Part shown: positions 45,583 through 59,800 of the stretch, piece by piece
Position numbering within the stretch: the first letter of the stretch is position 1
Layout of the letters: each line of letters starts with the position of its first letter
Assembly (NCBI RefSeq): GCF_037975245.1
Contig: NC_092570.1
Coordinates: forward strand, 18,205,918-18,269,917
DNA: 64,000 nucleotides
Direction of reading: 5' to 3'
From: Apostichopus japonicus
Taxonomy: Eukaryota; Echinodermata; Holothuroidea; Aspidochirotida; Stichopodidae
Notes under the pieces: model-generated
Seen by the model: the letters and a program-made list of their open reading frames with translations, nothing else
Databases searched by the model: none
Told to the model about the DNA's origin: nothing
Translations under genes and position numbers: made by a program

Positions 45583-48500
45583 CTAAAATTGAAGAAGAAA
45601 AAATAAAATAATAATAATTCACATTGCAAAGGAATAAGAATTCCAGTATTCACAATTTAAAGTACACAGGCATATCCAAACAACTCCATCAATTACTTCT
45701 AACTAAAAGAGTGCATTGCACAACAGAACAAATCAAGATATTGAGTTAGCAAACATGCAATGCCAATGTGGTTATGTAACTATTCAGTATTTCCTGATAA
45801 ATATGCTACAATGTCCTATGATGGTCGCTTATTGTCAAACTTGAGATGTTTTCTACCTCTACCCTCGGAGCATATCTCCTCATCTGAGATAATTAATTGT
45901 CCAACTGAACGCTCCTCAAATGACTTGAAATACCATCTAAAGGTCAAATCCTCCAGGAAGGTTTGTAGTTGTAGCAACTCGAAACATTTTGGCAGTTTTA
46001 GGTTTTTTTTTTTAGCAATTTGAAAAGACTTTAAAAAAAATATATAACAAAATCGAGCTCAAACACACTAATTAACAACTACCGACCTATAGCAATTTGA
46101 GGAAGCTAAAAAACTTGGGGCTATGGACCTCTCATGCAGAGTTTGTTCTTACCTTACAGCTGTGCTTTGGATAAACTCACACTGGGGCAGAACGTAGTTG
46201 TCCGGTGTTGACAAAAAGCTGTCAAAGTGATTCTGTAACGAGAAAGGATTAAACTTAAGAAGGGTTGGAGGCATGCTTGCCAAATGAACATTGCCTTATA
46301 AACACTAAAAAATATAATTATTTGAAAGACATAAATGAATTTCCTACTCCTCATTTTTTTTGTATTAGATGTTGTGATCAAATTATGGACAACCTGATTC
46401 ATTTCTTAGGAGATTTTGGGATGATAAGTATTTTTTTAAATTATGATAAGCATTTCCTGTTCCTTCTTCTGATGGACCTGGTAAAGATCAACAGTTGAGA
46501 ATGTTGTGGAAGTTTACAAAATAATAACTATCATACACTAATTGCAAATTGTATTTTCAAGTTTACATCTACAATCTCCCAACCTTCAATTCAAGTTATA
46601 AACATGAATATATACATATTTAGATTGTAGGGTTGGTGTTCACTAGACCTCAGGGTTTGTGTTTACATTTCAACCTCGGGCTGGAAGTTTACGTTTATAT
46701 TTAGACCGTAGGGTTGGTGTTCATATTTCAACATCGGGCTGACTATTCACATTTAAACCTTGGGCTGGGTGTTCACATTTAATCCTCGTGGTGGGTGTTC
46801 ACACTTGAACCTCAGGTCAGTGTTTACACGTAGATTTCGTGGTGGGTGTTTACATTAGACCTCGGGCCTGGTATTTACATTTAGACCATGTGATACGAGA
46901 AGGACCTTGCAGATTCAAACATTAATAGATTTATCTGGTTAATCACTGCTTACAGAAAAATCCTGCAAAATACACAAAGTGTTCACATGGAAAGAAGGTA
47001 CTTCAACACATCACCATAGAATGGTTCATTGACAGCAAATCAAACTGACTCGATCCATCTCTGCCACAATACACAAGTTTGCACCACTTAACAATAGGGT
47101 GACCCTCCTTTTTGCTTGGGACTTTACAAAGGGTAACAGAGTGAAAGTAACAACATTCCACTTGTTTACTTGCTATCCTAGCCACATCCTAGCCACATAT
47201 TCAAGTTCACTTAATCGTTTTTCCCAATTTTTACCTCTTCTACCTCTTTTCTTCATCTTTATTTAATTTATAATATTCTATAGCTCTAATCCGAGAATGT
47301 AACCTCAACATTTTAAATTCAGCAGAAATACTACAGCACCGAAAACTTTGCTCTAAAAACCAAATCATTGCCAAAGTTTCTCAAAAATAAAAAGTCTTTC
47401 TTACCATGCCATCCTTGATAGCACTTGTGTTCATTCCTGGTAAGGATGCTAGAGGCCCCTACGGACAACAATAATGATAATGAAAATTATGATACCATTA
47501 AAGATATGTGTTTAATATTGTATCATGTCAACTTTACATGTCACACTCAGGGAAGCATCCAAACCTTTATTTCTGTGAAGTTTGGTTTGTCAGGATCTGT
47601 TGACAAGCCAATCTATCTAGTTAACAGCACAGGGGGCTCAAATAAAAGCAAAAGGAATAGCAGGAAATAATTTGATCTGGTTGGCATTGCAAAATGCTAC
47701 CCAATATGTGCAAGATCACAGTTTATACACAATATTTTATACGAGAAAGTTCTTTAGTGAGTACTTTAGTCTCCAAAAGCATGAGTACAAGTAGGTTATC
47801 TTCCTTAGTGTCTGTACCAGATTTGAATATACTATGTGTGTCCACCCTCATGGGATTCTGAATTAGCAGTAGAAACACACAGAACATTCATATTACCTCA
47901 TATACTATGTGTGTACACCCTACTGGGATTCTGAATTAGCAGTAGAAACACACAGAACATTCATATTACCTCATATACTATGTGTGTCCACCCTCATGGG
48001 ATTCTGAATTAGCAGCAGAAACACACAGAACATTCATATTACCTCATATACTATGTGTGTACACCCTACTGGGATTCTGAATTAGCAGTAGAAACACACA
48101 GAACATTCATATTACCTCATATACTATGTGTGTACACCCTACTGGGATTCTAAATTAGCAGCAGAAACACACAGAACATTCATATTACCTCATATACTAT
48201 GTGTGTCCACCCTACTGGGATTCTGAATTAGCAGTAGAAACACACAGAACATTCATATTACCTCATATACTATGTGTGTACACCCTACTGGGATTCTAAA
48301 TTAGCAGCAGAAAAACACACAGAACATTCATATTACCTCATATACTATGTGTGTACACCCTACTGGGATTCTGAATTAGCAGTAGAAACACACAGAACAT
48401 TCATATTACCTCATATGCTATGTATGCCCACCCTACTGGGATTCTGAATTAGCAGCAGAAACACACACAGAACATTCATAGTACCTCATATACTATGTGT

Positions 48501-51500
48501 GTCCACCCTCATGGGATTCTGAATTAGCAGCAGAAACACACAGAACATTCATATTACCTCATATACTATGTGTGTCCACCCTACTGGGATTCTGAATTAG
48601 CAGTAGAAACACACAGAACATTCATATTACCTCATATACTATGTGTGTACACCCTACTGGGATTCTAAATTAGCAGCAGAAAAACACACAGAACATTCAT
48701 ATTACCTCATATACTATGTGTGTACACCCTACTGGGATTCTAAATTAGTAGCAGAAAAACACACAGAACATTCATATTACCTCATATACTATGTGTGCCC
48801 ACCCTAATGGGATTCTGAATTAGCAGCAGAAACACACAGAACATTCATATTACCTCATATACTATGTGTGTACACCCTACTGGGATTCTAAATTAGCAGC
48901 AGAAACACAGAACATTCATATTCACTTATATACTATGTGTGCCCACCCTCATGGGATTCTAATTAGCAGCAGAAACACACAAAACATTCTCTAGGTGAAT
49001 TCCCTCCTTTAATCTTTGCGTCCACCCTCATGGGATTCTAAATTAGCAGCTGTAACACAGAACATTCTCTAGGTAAATTCCCTTATACACTCTTTTGATT
49101 CTTCAAAAGCATACATAGATGTTATCATTACCTCTTCTGGGTTGTGTTGTAGTATGATGCTATATACTTGTAGTAGGGCTGTTCGTGATAAAATGAAAGA
49201 CGCTTGCTCGTTTACTAATGTATCCAAGTGAGCATCCGTCTGTGGAAACAAAAATAAAGACATGTTTTTTTTATCTGCACACAGGCCAGTACATATTTGT
49301 TTTAACTGAAACAAGAGCAGCTCAAAAAGCTAAAATCTGTATGAAAACAGGACAAGGCTCATTCCCTAAACAAGAATGATGAACTCCCAATGTGACACAC
49401 AACGTAACTCCCATATTAGAGAAAAACATTGCACTATGTTAGTTGGAAACCTCAATATTTTGTCTCAAAGTCGAGATGTGGTTGATTAAATGTTATCTAT
49501 TTCAAAAGGCTATAACGATTCTTTTTAATCCAGGAAGTGCAGAACAGGAGGTGTCAGTGATGTCATCAGGGCACAAGTTGTTCAAAATGTTGAGATGATA
49601 ATCTTCTTGTCGATGTGGTACATTCGGAACGTTTGCTAATTTTGGTTTATAATGTCCTCAAAACTTTCATTACAATGCAACTTTTGTAGTGGGGTGGATA
49701 CATGCTTTGGATGTTAAAAAGAAGAAGTAAAACATTTCCAGATATATTTCAATGAGATCATTCACACTGTTTCTGTCAGGTGGTGGTTTTCACAAACATC
49801 ACCAAAGTGGCCACATTCGTATTTTCATCTATGAAGTGCTATGATTTGACTTAACAACACAAACATCTCCATTAATTTTGTTGAGCAATCAACTTAAGCA
49901 ACTGAAATAACCCTTCCAGTTTAATACCAGTGTTTAAGAGATCGTTAAATATGATCATAAATTACAAACTTGCAAATAACAGACTGTCACAAGTGGATCG
50001 AACTGAGCAATATATTTCTTTTCAATATTTTCAGGTCACATATTTCATGCTACATTCAAAATTAGCACATTTGAACATTTACACAAATGTCAATGAGCAT
50101 TGAAACAATTTTGACACAGACCGACTGTCAAAACTAGTAACATGATTATCATTATCTGGACATACCTGAGCCTCTAACATCTCCAGACGTTGGTCCGTGT
50201 ATTCATACAAGGATAGTGTAGTCTGCATGGCATGGAGACAGTTTATCATGTAGGTGGCCATATCTGCAGGGTTGAGACGGCTAGCCGATAACGTACACAT
50301 CTGCATCAGCGGATCCAGGACAGAAGTTAGTATCTACAGTAAAAATTGAAATTACATCAACTGAAATTTTATCTTAGGCGTGAGCTGATTGGCTGATTGA
50401 TAATATTGTCAAGTTTATATTAGGTCTAATCAGAATGGTTAGTTAAACATACTGTGCACATACAACATAACATACATACATAACATAACATACATACATA
50501 ACATACATACATAACATACATAACATGCATAACATACTGTACACATATGCTTCAGAGAGTCCAGAACCCAACCTGCAGACCGGTCTTTCACAAAATAATC
50601 GGTATAAGATTCAGACCAAATAGGTAAAATTTGGTTAAATCCAACCAAAACAACATTGTGATATAAAAAGTTAGATTTGACTTTTACATGTCACCTCTGA
50701 AATAACATAGGCCATGTATAGTAACTATTGCACTAAAGTTAGCACTGCAATCACCTAATGGATTTTCTCCATGTTTCTACGGCAAGTAGAAACATACACA
50801 TGCTTCATATCCGATCGCAATTTAGAAAACAAATTGGGAATCAATTATTGCCGGGAGATTAGTACATGAAATTGTGAGAGCATAAGATTGCCTAAAAAAC
50901 TGGGAAATCCATCCCGAGTTAAACCAGGAGAGTTGTCATGTGTGAAGACCAGTATTATCTACAGGCAATGATAAGAAACGAATCATTGAAAGTAATGTTA
51001 TGTCTCATTGGCTGGCTGATAATCTTCACGTATAGTATAGCTTAGCTGATTGGTCAGTTGATATATTGTACACATCTACATCAGACGATCCAGAACAGAT
51101 GTTATGGAAAATACAGAAAATCATATTAAGAACTTACATCAACTGATATCTTAGGTTGTCCAACCTGCATACATGTCAACTCTCATGGATTTATGGTAAG
51201 ACGCAGTCAGTTTTATGTATCATCGCAGCATGGGATCTACAAATCTCACACGGGAATAGCTCACACAGGGTAAGGCACCATAAAACAGATTTTCATGGCT
51301 TTGTGGATATTTTAATGTTAGAACAATGACTTATTCTACTTGAGTACAGTTTGTTAAATCTGCAGGGCTTCAGGCACCATCTCGAGGGTGACCTTTGGAA
51401 CCTTTGGCCAACCTTTGGAAGGTTCAGACCTGCTAGGCAAGTTGATACTATTCATAGCAAGGCTATATAAAGTTGGAATCTTGATTGGTTGGTTGACATC

Positions 51501-53851
51501 TCATACTACACATTGGCTTCAGAGGTTACTTCATGCTGACGACTTGTTATGCCTGCTAAATTACAAAATCCTTTATAAATTGCTGTGTTTAAACTTCTTT
51601 CTCTTTACACTGGTTTTAACAGATACAAATATTCATTAATGGTCATGTACACTATTACACTAGAGAAAGATAACAATCTTACTCTTGCAAAATCCTGTTC
51701 TCTCAAGTTCATGCTGACCACTGATGAATCATGAGAAGCGAGTACTTCCTGAAGCAGCCGGAGAGATTGTGAGAGTGTTGCTGTCGGACCGAGGTCGGCT
51801 GGCGGTAGCTCCACTTTCTCCACCAGTTTGGATGCAAGGACATTGAGAGCGTTAAAGAACACCTTCTGAGCAAACTCCTCCATCTCGGAGAGAGTGCTGG
51901 TCAATGCAGCCTCTTTGTTTAAATGTTGACTGGACAAATGGAGAGAGGAGAGAAAAGTAAGAAAATTTCTTTTTGTCTTTATATTCATAAACACATAGAA
52001 AGCATATAGAGATTACTAATGTATTTTATATTCTCCTGCAAGCAGGAACTTGCGAATATATTCCTGTACATTCTACTGTTTCCTACAGTTTCCTTCAGCT
52101 GTTAAGTTATATTGAAAACCTGATCACTGACTGGGTTGTACAGATTAGGGCTGGAGGTTTTCTCAATATGACTGATATATCTCTCCCAAAGTGAGGTGTT
52201 CTGTATATTACTTCCATGCTACCTCTTTGGATTTTATCTCATGGTTTGTAACAAAGGTGTACAAACATATTTAAAACTTGCAGCAGTACGAGGATTTGCA
52301 GGATATCAAAATTATGAAAGGATGGGTATGGGATCGGGGTTATTCAGGAATTGGATGAAAGATTTTGGAATAATCCAAGGGTTACACATAAATTACATAA
52401 AACTGGAACAAGTGCTACAAAAGTTAAGAATGCTCTCATATGTGGTGCCAACATGTGTGTACTTACCCTATAGTATATTTATAAAATTTCAATAAATTTG
52501 CAAGCTTGTAGAGAACTACAGGACCCGGTTCTGCTACTATAACCTGTTCCACTCTAACCTAAAGGAGAGAAAAATAAAGAGTTATGCAAGTTTAGTAGAC
52601 AAACTACAAATACTGCACAAAGGGACAAATTACAAATACTGCACTGAGGCTGTAAACTAGATTATGAAAAAAGCATACAATACACTAATCTGATTTAATA
52701 GCAAGTATCAAAGTTACAAGCTTAAGAAGGAAATAACAAAAAGAATGTAGTGCTATATGTCTTAATGACTCACACCTAAATATAGTGCTCCAGGTGATTG
52801 AGGAGAGGTGGAAATATCATGATATGAACAAATATGTGAAGAATGAACTTATCGTAATCATTTGTACCTTGAAAGGTCTGCAAATTCCTTCTGTAATATG
52901 GCCCAATACCTCTTCAATTTTACTGTCTCTTGCTGTGGAGGGAAGAGACAATAAATTCTTGTAAACCTCAACAGACCCAGAAATGAAGTAAACAAATTGA
53001 AATGATAGTATTCATTTCCTCTTTTGAAATTTCCGTTTTGTATATACACCAAAAGGTAGGTTTGATGCGAAAAAGTAGTTTGCATGAAACAACATCAACC
53101 TCATTTTTACAGCTCAATCACAATAAAACACAAACCTCATTTTACAGCTCAATCACAATAAAACACAAACCTCATTTTACAGGCCAATCACAATAAACCA
53201 CATACCTCAATTCACAGCTCAATCACAGTAATACACCAACCTCACTTTACGATTCCAATAGAAATTTGTTTTGAATCTAAAGGAGCATTTCAAAACCTAT
53301 TTAGACATAAAATACACAAAAGAAACTGGCAAACACTACAAATTTTCCTTCCAATACTCACGTTGACCTGTAGCCATGCGTAAGAGGCTGACCAATTGTT
53401 CCTTCTCGGTTGCAGACGCTTGATGCAGCCAAGCCAACATATCCCCCACATATCGCAAAGGATCATGGGAATGCAGCTCTATTGGTCTAGGTGTGCCACC
53501 AGGTCCTGCAGAGAAAACCGAACAATTTAAAAGGATCTCACAAAATATTATCTAAGCGCACATTTTGAGAGAGACGTCTTACTCAAAACTGAAAGAGTAA
53601 ATAAAGAATGAACCACTAGTATCCACAATCAAGAATGGTATTGTATTCGTAGTATTTTGTCATTCTGTGAAAAGTGAGAATAACGAAATGCTTCAAAAAA
53701 TGATCTGTGATGACCAAAATGAACTTCGACCTCAAGTTCCTGGATACCCCAAGTTAAGAACTACTCATTAGTATTTATAAGTAGTTAGTATTAAGTTTAG
53801 TGAGTGTCTATGTTTAAATTGTGGACAATACAGATTTCTAGAGAGACAGAG

Positions 53852-53896
<45 letters not shown>

Positions 53897-56800
53897 GGTA
53901 ATTATATGTCAAGTTCACTCAGGCAAATCTGAGTCACAAAATGATCCCACTCAAATCCAAGTCACGACTCCAGTCGCCAAAACTATTGCCTAAGCAGGCT
54001 TTCTGCAGTACATGAGCAATTTGTAAACCCAGGTTTGCTATATTTCATTTGAAAATCTTTGATGAAAAAGTCATGATTAAGCACAAGCCCATTACCTCCT
54101 CTCGTTAAAGCATCAATAAATCCTCTTACAACAGCTGTCCTTCTAGCGGTGCCAAACTCGTCCAGGACATATCTGACAATAAATTAAAAATATGTCTGTA
54201 AAAGTTTGTCGCCAAGACACTTGTCTTATAGATATTAACATCAATCAACAATCTAACTGCAAATGTTAAAATACTTTTCATTACTTGATTATTTGATATG
54301 AAAATTTGACTTGACAAAATTAATTCACAATTTTTGAATGACAAATTTCTGAAATATCACGCAGGAACCTACATAAAAAGTTGTGAAGACTCGCGCATAA
54401 AGAAACGTCTCATGCCGGTAATCTGACATAGTTTCAAATGAGGTGTAACAGAAGTGTTAGACACCACCATCGATCCCTGAAAATACACACACAGCTTGCT
54501 ACCGTCGGTGATTAGACATTAGTGTACAGTCAATACATACAGCTATGGTCAATACCCACAACACAGTGTACATAGCAGCGATGAACATCTCAGGTCTAGA
54601 TAAATGATAGCAAGGTATCACCTTTCATTACTGTCTGCATTTTGTAGCGACAAGAAGAAAACTTCACTTGCAAGCAACGGAAAGTTAACTTTTTCAGAGG
54701 GCGGCAGGCGGTTTGGGCGAGTCTTCAATGCCTTTAAGCCTTCAGTATTAAGAAGTAAGGACCATGTGCTGACCTGAAGAGTACTGGTCTGTCTTGCAAT
54801 GCTTCCATTGCCCTGCAATGAATAGACGTTACATCCACAGAGTCACTTGTCAGGCTTCGACACTCTCCTAGCACGAAAGACAAACATTCACAAAATGATT
54901 AATTCATCACATCATAACTTGTATATACATATTGATAGAAATAAACAGAATGGCAGGTGATCTGCATTCTGAACAATGACTAAATGTTAAGCCATTTAAG
55001 ATCTCTTAAAGTCTGGCTAACATAAAACCAGAAAGAATTAAAAATAATGACAAAAGTTAGAGATTAATTCTTTGTCAAACTGGACAATGGCACTAACTAA
55101 ATACTACAATATAGTTGGTAAAATATTCAGAAAAAGAAAGGGGTGGTTTGGGGCTTACTACTTTCAGTTACTGAATGTTAATATTTCAACCCCGTTCTAA
55201 TAATTTATCTGACTTGGCATATATTCATTGTCACAAAAGTATAGTATGACACACATATATCTGTGTTTGCTGTAAAGTTTCTTTAACTAGTTAGCAATAG
55301 ACAAGGGTTTGACATTAGGTAGAATTGTAACTTAGCAAAGGGTGACCTTTATGATAAACTTAGGAATTAAGGTGTACGAAGCACTAATCAATTGATAAAG
55401 CCTGACATCAGCACTACCTTACTAGTATGACACATATCTGTGATTGCTGTAAAGTTTCTTTAACTAGTTAGCAATAGAGAAGTGGTGGACAGTTTTACCA
55501 ACCTAAGAATTGTTTTATATTACAATAATAGGTTAATTAGCTCTAATTGTAATGCTCTATGGTTGTGAAATTTGGCAAAAAATTGCATGGCTTTTGTGAT
55601 TGCTAGAGGTGTTTTAGAGCTATTCATGACAATGACATTTATATTTCTCATGGGATTGTTAAAGTAAACATATTTTAGTCTGGGTGTCTAACATTCCTTA
55701 CATTATGTTGTTGTGTTATTTGTACATCACATTGTTCAGTCTCTGAACTGAAAAACCTTGCAAACAAATAGCAATACTTAATAGCCGCAGCCTACCACAC
55801 ATTCGTACCGGTTGTCACGGTGCCTAGCCTAATTTGCATATATATTGAGCTTGCCAGCAACATTGTATTGCCAGGAAGAATGATGATCTAATTTCTTATA
55901 AAGTGACATTATATCTCATCTTGATCTGAGTATCACACTCAAAAGGATGATTCCTTTGCTTACCTTGTGTCCAGCGATAAAGACGTTCGTAAGCTGTCTC
56001 CTGGTGAAGTGCCATTGACTCCATGATTTCAAGTCTGAAATGAAAGAATCTTATATTGTTCACTTTTGAATATATATACTTCCAAAATTCAGTTTCATAA
56101 AACTAAATTTCAACAATTAAATTCCAGTCATCAACAATAATGATGCACTTGCAAAATGTTGGCTGGAGAAAATGATGAAGTTTGATACACAGCACAAAAT
56201 AACTTTACTGGTTTAGACATACATTTTGTCTATACATCAAAATTGTAAGGTTGGAAGGGTAGCTCTGTTCACAGAACAAGAGATTATGCTGTACCAGCAT
56301 TGTTCTTTAGTACACAACACAGCAGGCTCGATGGGTTTATTCTTGATATTTGATCTAATAGAAACATGTCACATAATTCCTCTTAAAGCAACTGCTCTGC
56401 ACTTACCCTGCTGTTTGCTGATTGGTCCTTAAGAGTACCTTACAGTCGCTGTGGATCTGTTTGACTCGGTTTAGTGCATTGAAAAAATTCTGCAGATATT
56501 AAAGAAATAGACCTTTGTTTAGTATAATGGAAATGAAAGTAGTGTTGATGAGTGGGCAATGATTACTAGCTAAAATCCATGAAAATGGACCAAAGGTGCC
56601 GATACAAAGTTTGTCGAAAAAAATATTGATATTTAAGATAGGAAATGTGAACAGAAATTTTTTAAGTAAAGACCTCCTAGTTAGAACTCCTTTTACAAAA
56701 CAAAAATCTTTTGTATCTATTAAACTGTGAACATTCCTAAAAATGTTACCTCATGCAGATGGCCTTCTCGTGTTCCTCTTAAGACTTTAGCCTCTTCTGA

Positions 56801-59800
56801 TTTCAGCTGATATTTGGCAAGGAATGCATCTGCAACTTTGGCCCTCATGTCCAACTTGTGACTGAAAAAAAAAAAATCAAAGTTAACATTCATGGATTAA
56901 ACAAAATTTCATCAACATGACTCACATATGACAACAGTTGCAAAATAAGGCAAGAAATGATAGCTAACATCGTTAAAAGTTGGTGAAATATATCATCGAA
57001 TCAATAATTTCAGTGATACACAAAGACTGGTCTTTCATTTGATTGTTACATGATTTTCTACCTTTCTTTTTGTAAATCTGTTGTTTTGTTGATTAGGTCA
57101 GCGGTTTGGTTCCTGGCAGCCTAGGATAAAAAAGAGAGTCAAGAATTGATAATTCCAACCTGATTGAGGTTAGGTTTAATAGTGAGCACTGTTAGTCCCT
57201 TCATCTAGTGTTCTGACATGTACAATATTCCCCAAACATATTCCAGCCACGGAAATATCAGTTTACATATGCAATTTCCCATCTACTGTATCTTATGTGT
57301 GAGCACTGTGTCAGTAAGTATAAACCTCTTCCAGGACACAGCCAGGATCTCCTTCCAAATCGACACAAGTTAACTACACATGTGTATTTCTTCAGACTTT
57401 TTCATCCATGATTTTCAACTTCTCTTTAGCATTGGTGATGATCTATTTGAACCTATTTTGTCTTTAACAAGATTTCCTTCACAATGTTAAATCCTCTTGA
57501 CTTTCCATACGCATTCTTGTATGAGTTTGATCTCCATGTAAGCCCCTCACTTGCTATTAGTTTGTACAGGTATTGGCTTTGCCATATTGCCCGTTTATTA
57601 ATGCATATGTCCATATGTCATGGCTGTACTTACATTCACAGTGCTGTATATAATTAATGCTTATATATATATATATATATATGTCATGGCTGTACTTACA
57701 TTCACAGTGCTGTATAATTGGATACTTCTACATTTACTATAGCTAAGGGATCTATAAAGGTGACTAATTTGGTTATAGAGTTCATAACTGTTAATTCCTG
57801 TACTGAAGTTTGGTCTCCCAGAAACTTAAAATGTTAATTAGTTTCATTGTCAAACTTTATACTAAATTTCTTCACTCCTGTTACAAATTTGGTGGACTAA
57901 AAACAGAGATTATGTGTTCAGGTACTGGTATGTACATCAAGTTTAGCAAACATAAACAAATTTTAACATAAACAACTTTGAAGAATAGTACAAGGTGTCA
58001 CCATCAAAAAAGCCTGGCCTGTGGCAACATTATCAAAAATCAAAAGGGGACTTTCCCAGAGAATCTTCAAATCAAGAGCTTGGGATTTGCTACTTCAACA
58101 TTCATTCTATTGGCAAAAAATAGAATTAGAGCTATGACTTTTGGTAATATGAATAATAAATGTAGCAAAATTTAGATAAATTGACCACCTCAAAAATCAT
58201 CATGGTTGATTTTTACATCAATTTTGTTGACCCTTATGACACCTCCCACCCCCCCCCCACCCCCTCTGGCTGTTTCCCAAACATGAATTTTGCATTTCCA
58301 AATAAAACAGACAATACGATAAATAAGATCAGGGGGAAACGTTACTGTAGTTAGAAATTGACAATGTCACCATTACTAAGAAAAACATGATTTAAGCTTT
58401 CAAATCAGGTGGGAAGGGTGTTTCTATTGCATTATTCTGCAAAATTACTAACCTTCAGCCTCCGAACCATATCTTCACAACTATGATTCATTGCCTGTAC
58501 ATCTTGAGTAATACTGTCCAGTTGCTGTTGCAAATGGGAAAGAAAAATACTAAGTCTGTTACTGACTTGTTAAAAAAAAAAGGGAGACTGAAGTTGGCTA
58601 TTCAGTCCACAAATGAAGCACATCTTTTGAAGAAGAGCATACATAGGTACAGCAGCATAAATGGGACCTCAAATGAGAGTCCAAACTTACCCAAGCCCAA
58701 CCATGGTTTGTGGTTGGTTTTGGGAGAGAATTTTACATTTTTTTAGTGGGCTGGTTTAAGTGGATGGGTTTTTTTCCCGGTACTTACCTACCATACCTAA
58801 TCTGTCCATTGGTCATTGGTGGAGTGTTATCTGATTTGGCCCGTAATTTCTGCAAATTTGGCAGATGAAGCCATTAGCATAAGGTGACCAGACGTCCCCG
58901 ATTTTCGGGGACAGTCCCCGATTACAGTGTGCTGTCCCCGAAAATGTCCCCGATTCGTCAAATGTCCAGGAATTTCGAAAATATCCCACATTATTAGTAA
59001 AATAATTGTAAAAACAAAATTTAGTCAAGTGTGCAGTCACAAAACGGAACTAACCAGTATTTCAGGTGGGCCAGTGTAAAGTGGAATATGCTAGATCGAT
59101 CTAGCCTAGCACTCTTTTGTAAAGTAAGTTAATTTCATCTAAGAAAAAGCTACATTTTTGGAAATAAAATTGATTTAAAAGTGCTTCTAAGTGCTCCCCC
59201 ATATCAGTCACGCAATAAATGTCCCTGATTCCAGTCAGGGAAATATGGTCACCTTACATTAGCAACCTCTTAGGATCGTCTCTCAAGGTAGGGGGGTGGG
59301 GGGTTACAGTAGATAAATATTAGACTGAATAGCTTTATTGAGACTGAATGCAGTTTTTCTGGCCAAGCAATGTTTCAAACTGTATTATTAACAACAAATT
59401 CGCAATAAGTTTTATAATTACGGCTTAACAATCAGATAGGTAGGAAGTATTTCTGATTGTGTACACTATTATTGATTGGGAGTACCCACAGACGCTGTAG
59501 CATAGATAGTTCTTCGATAGCCTCTGCTAGACTTTTGAGCACATAAATATTTGTGAGAAAGAGGATTTCCTTTTCTTTTACATTTTGGAATTTATCTTAG
59601 AGCCCTATAGTGGGCAGTCTCCCCACTTCCCCTTTCCCCAGAAGCTATGTACAGTATTACACACCCCCCCCCCCCCTTTCTGATGCCCATGGTCACATTA
59701 TCTGTCACAATGATATCCATCACAACATATTGTGAAGGTGAAGCCTGTTAAGCTACAATGCTACAGGATAACAACAATTATGCTTACACTCTTTACACCA

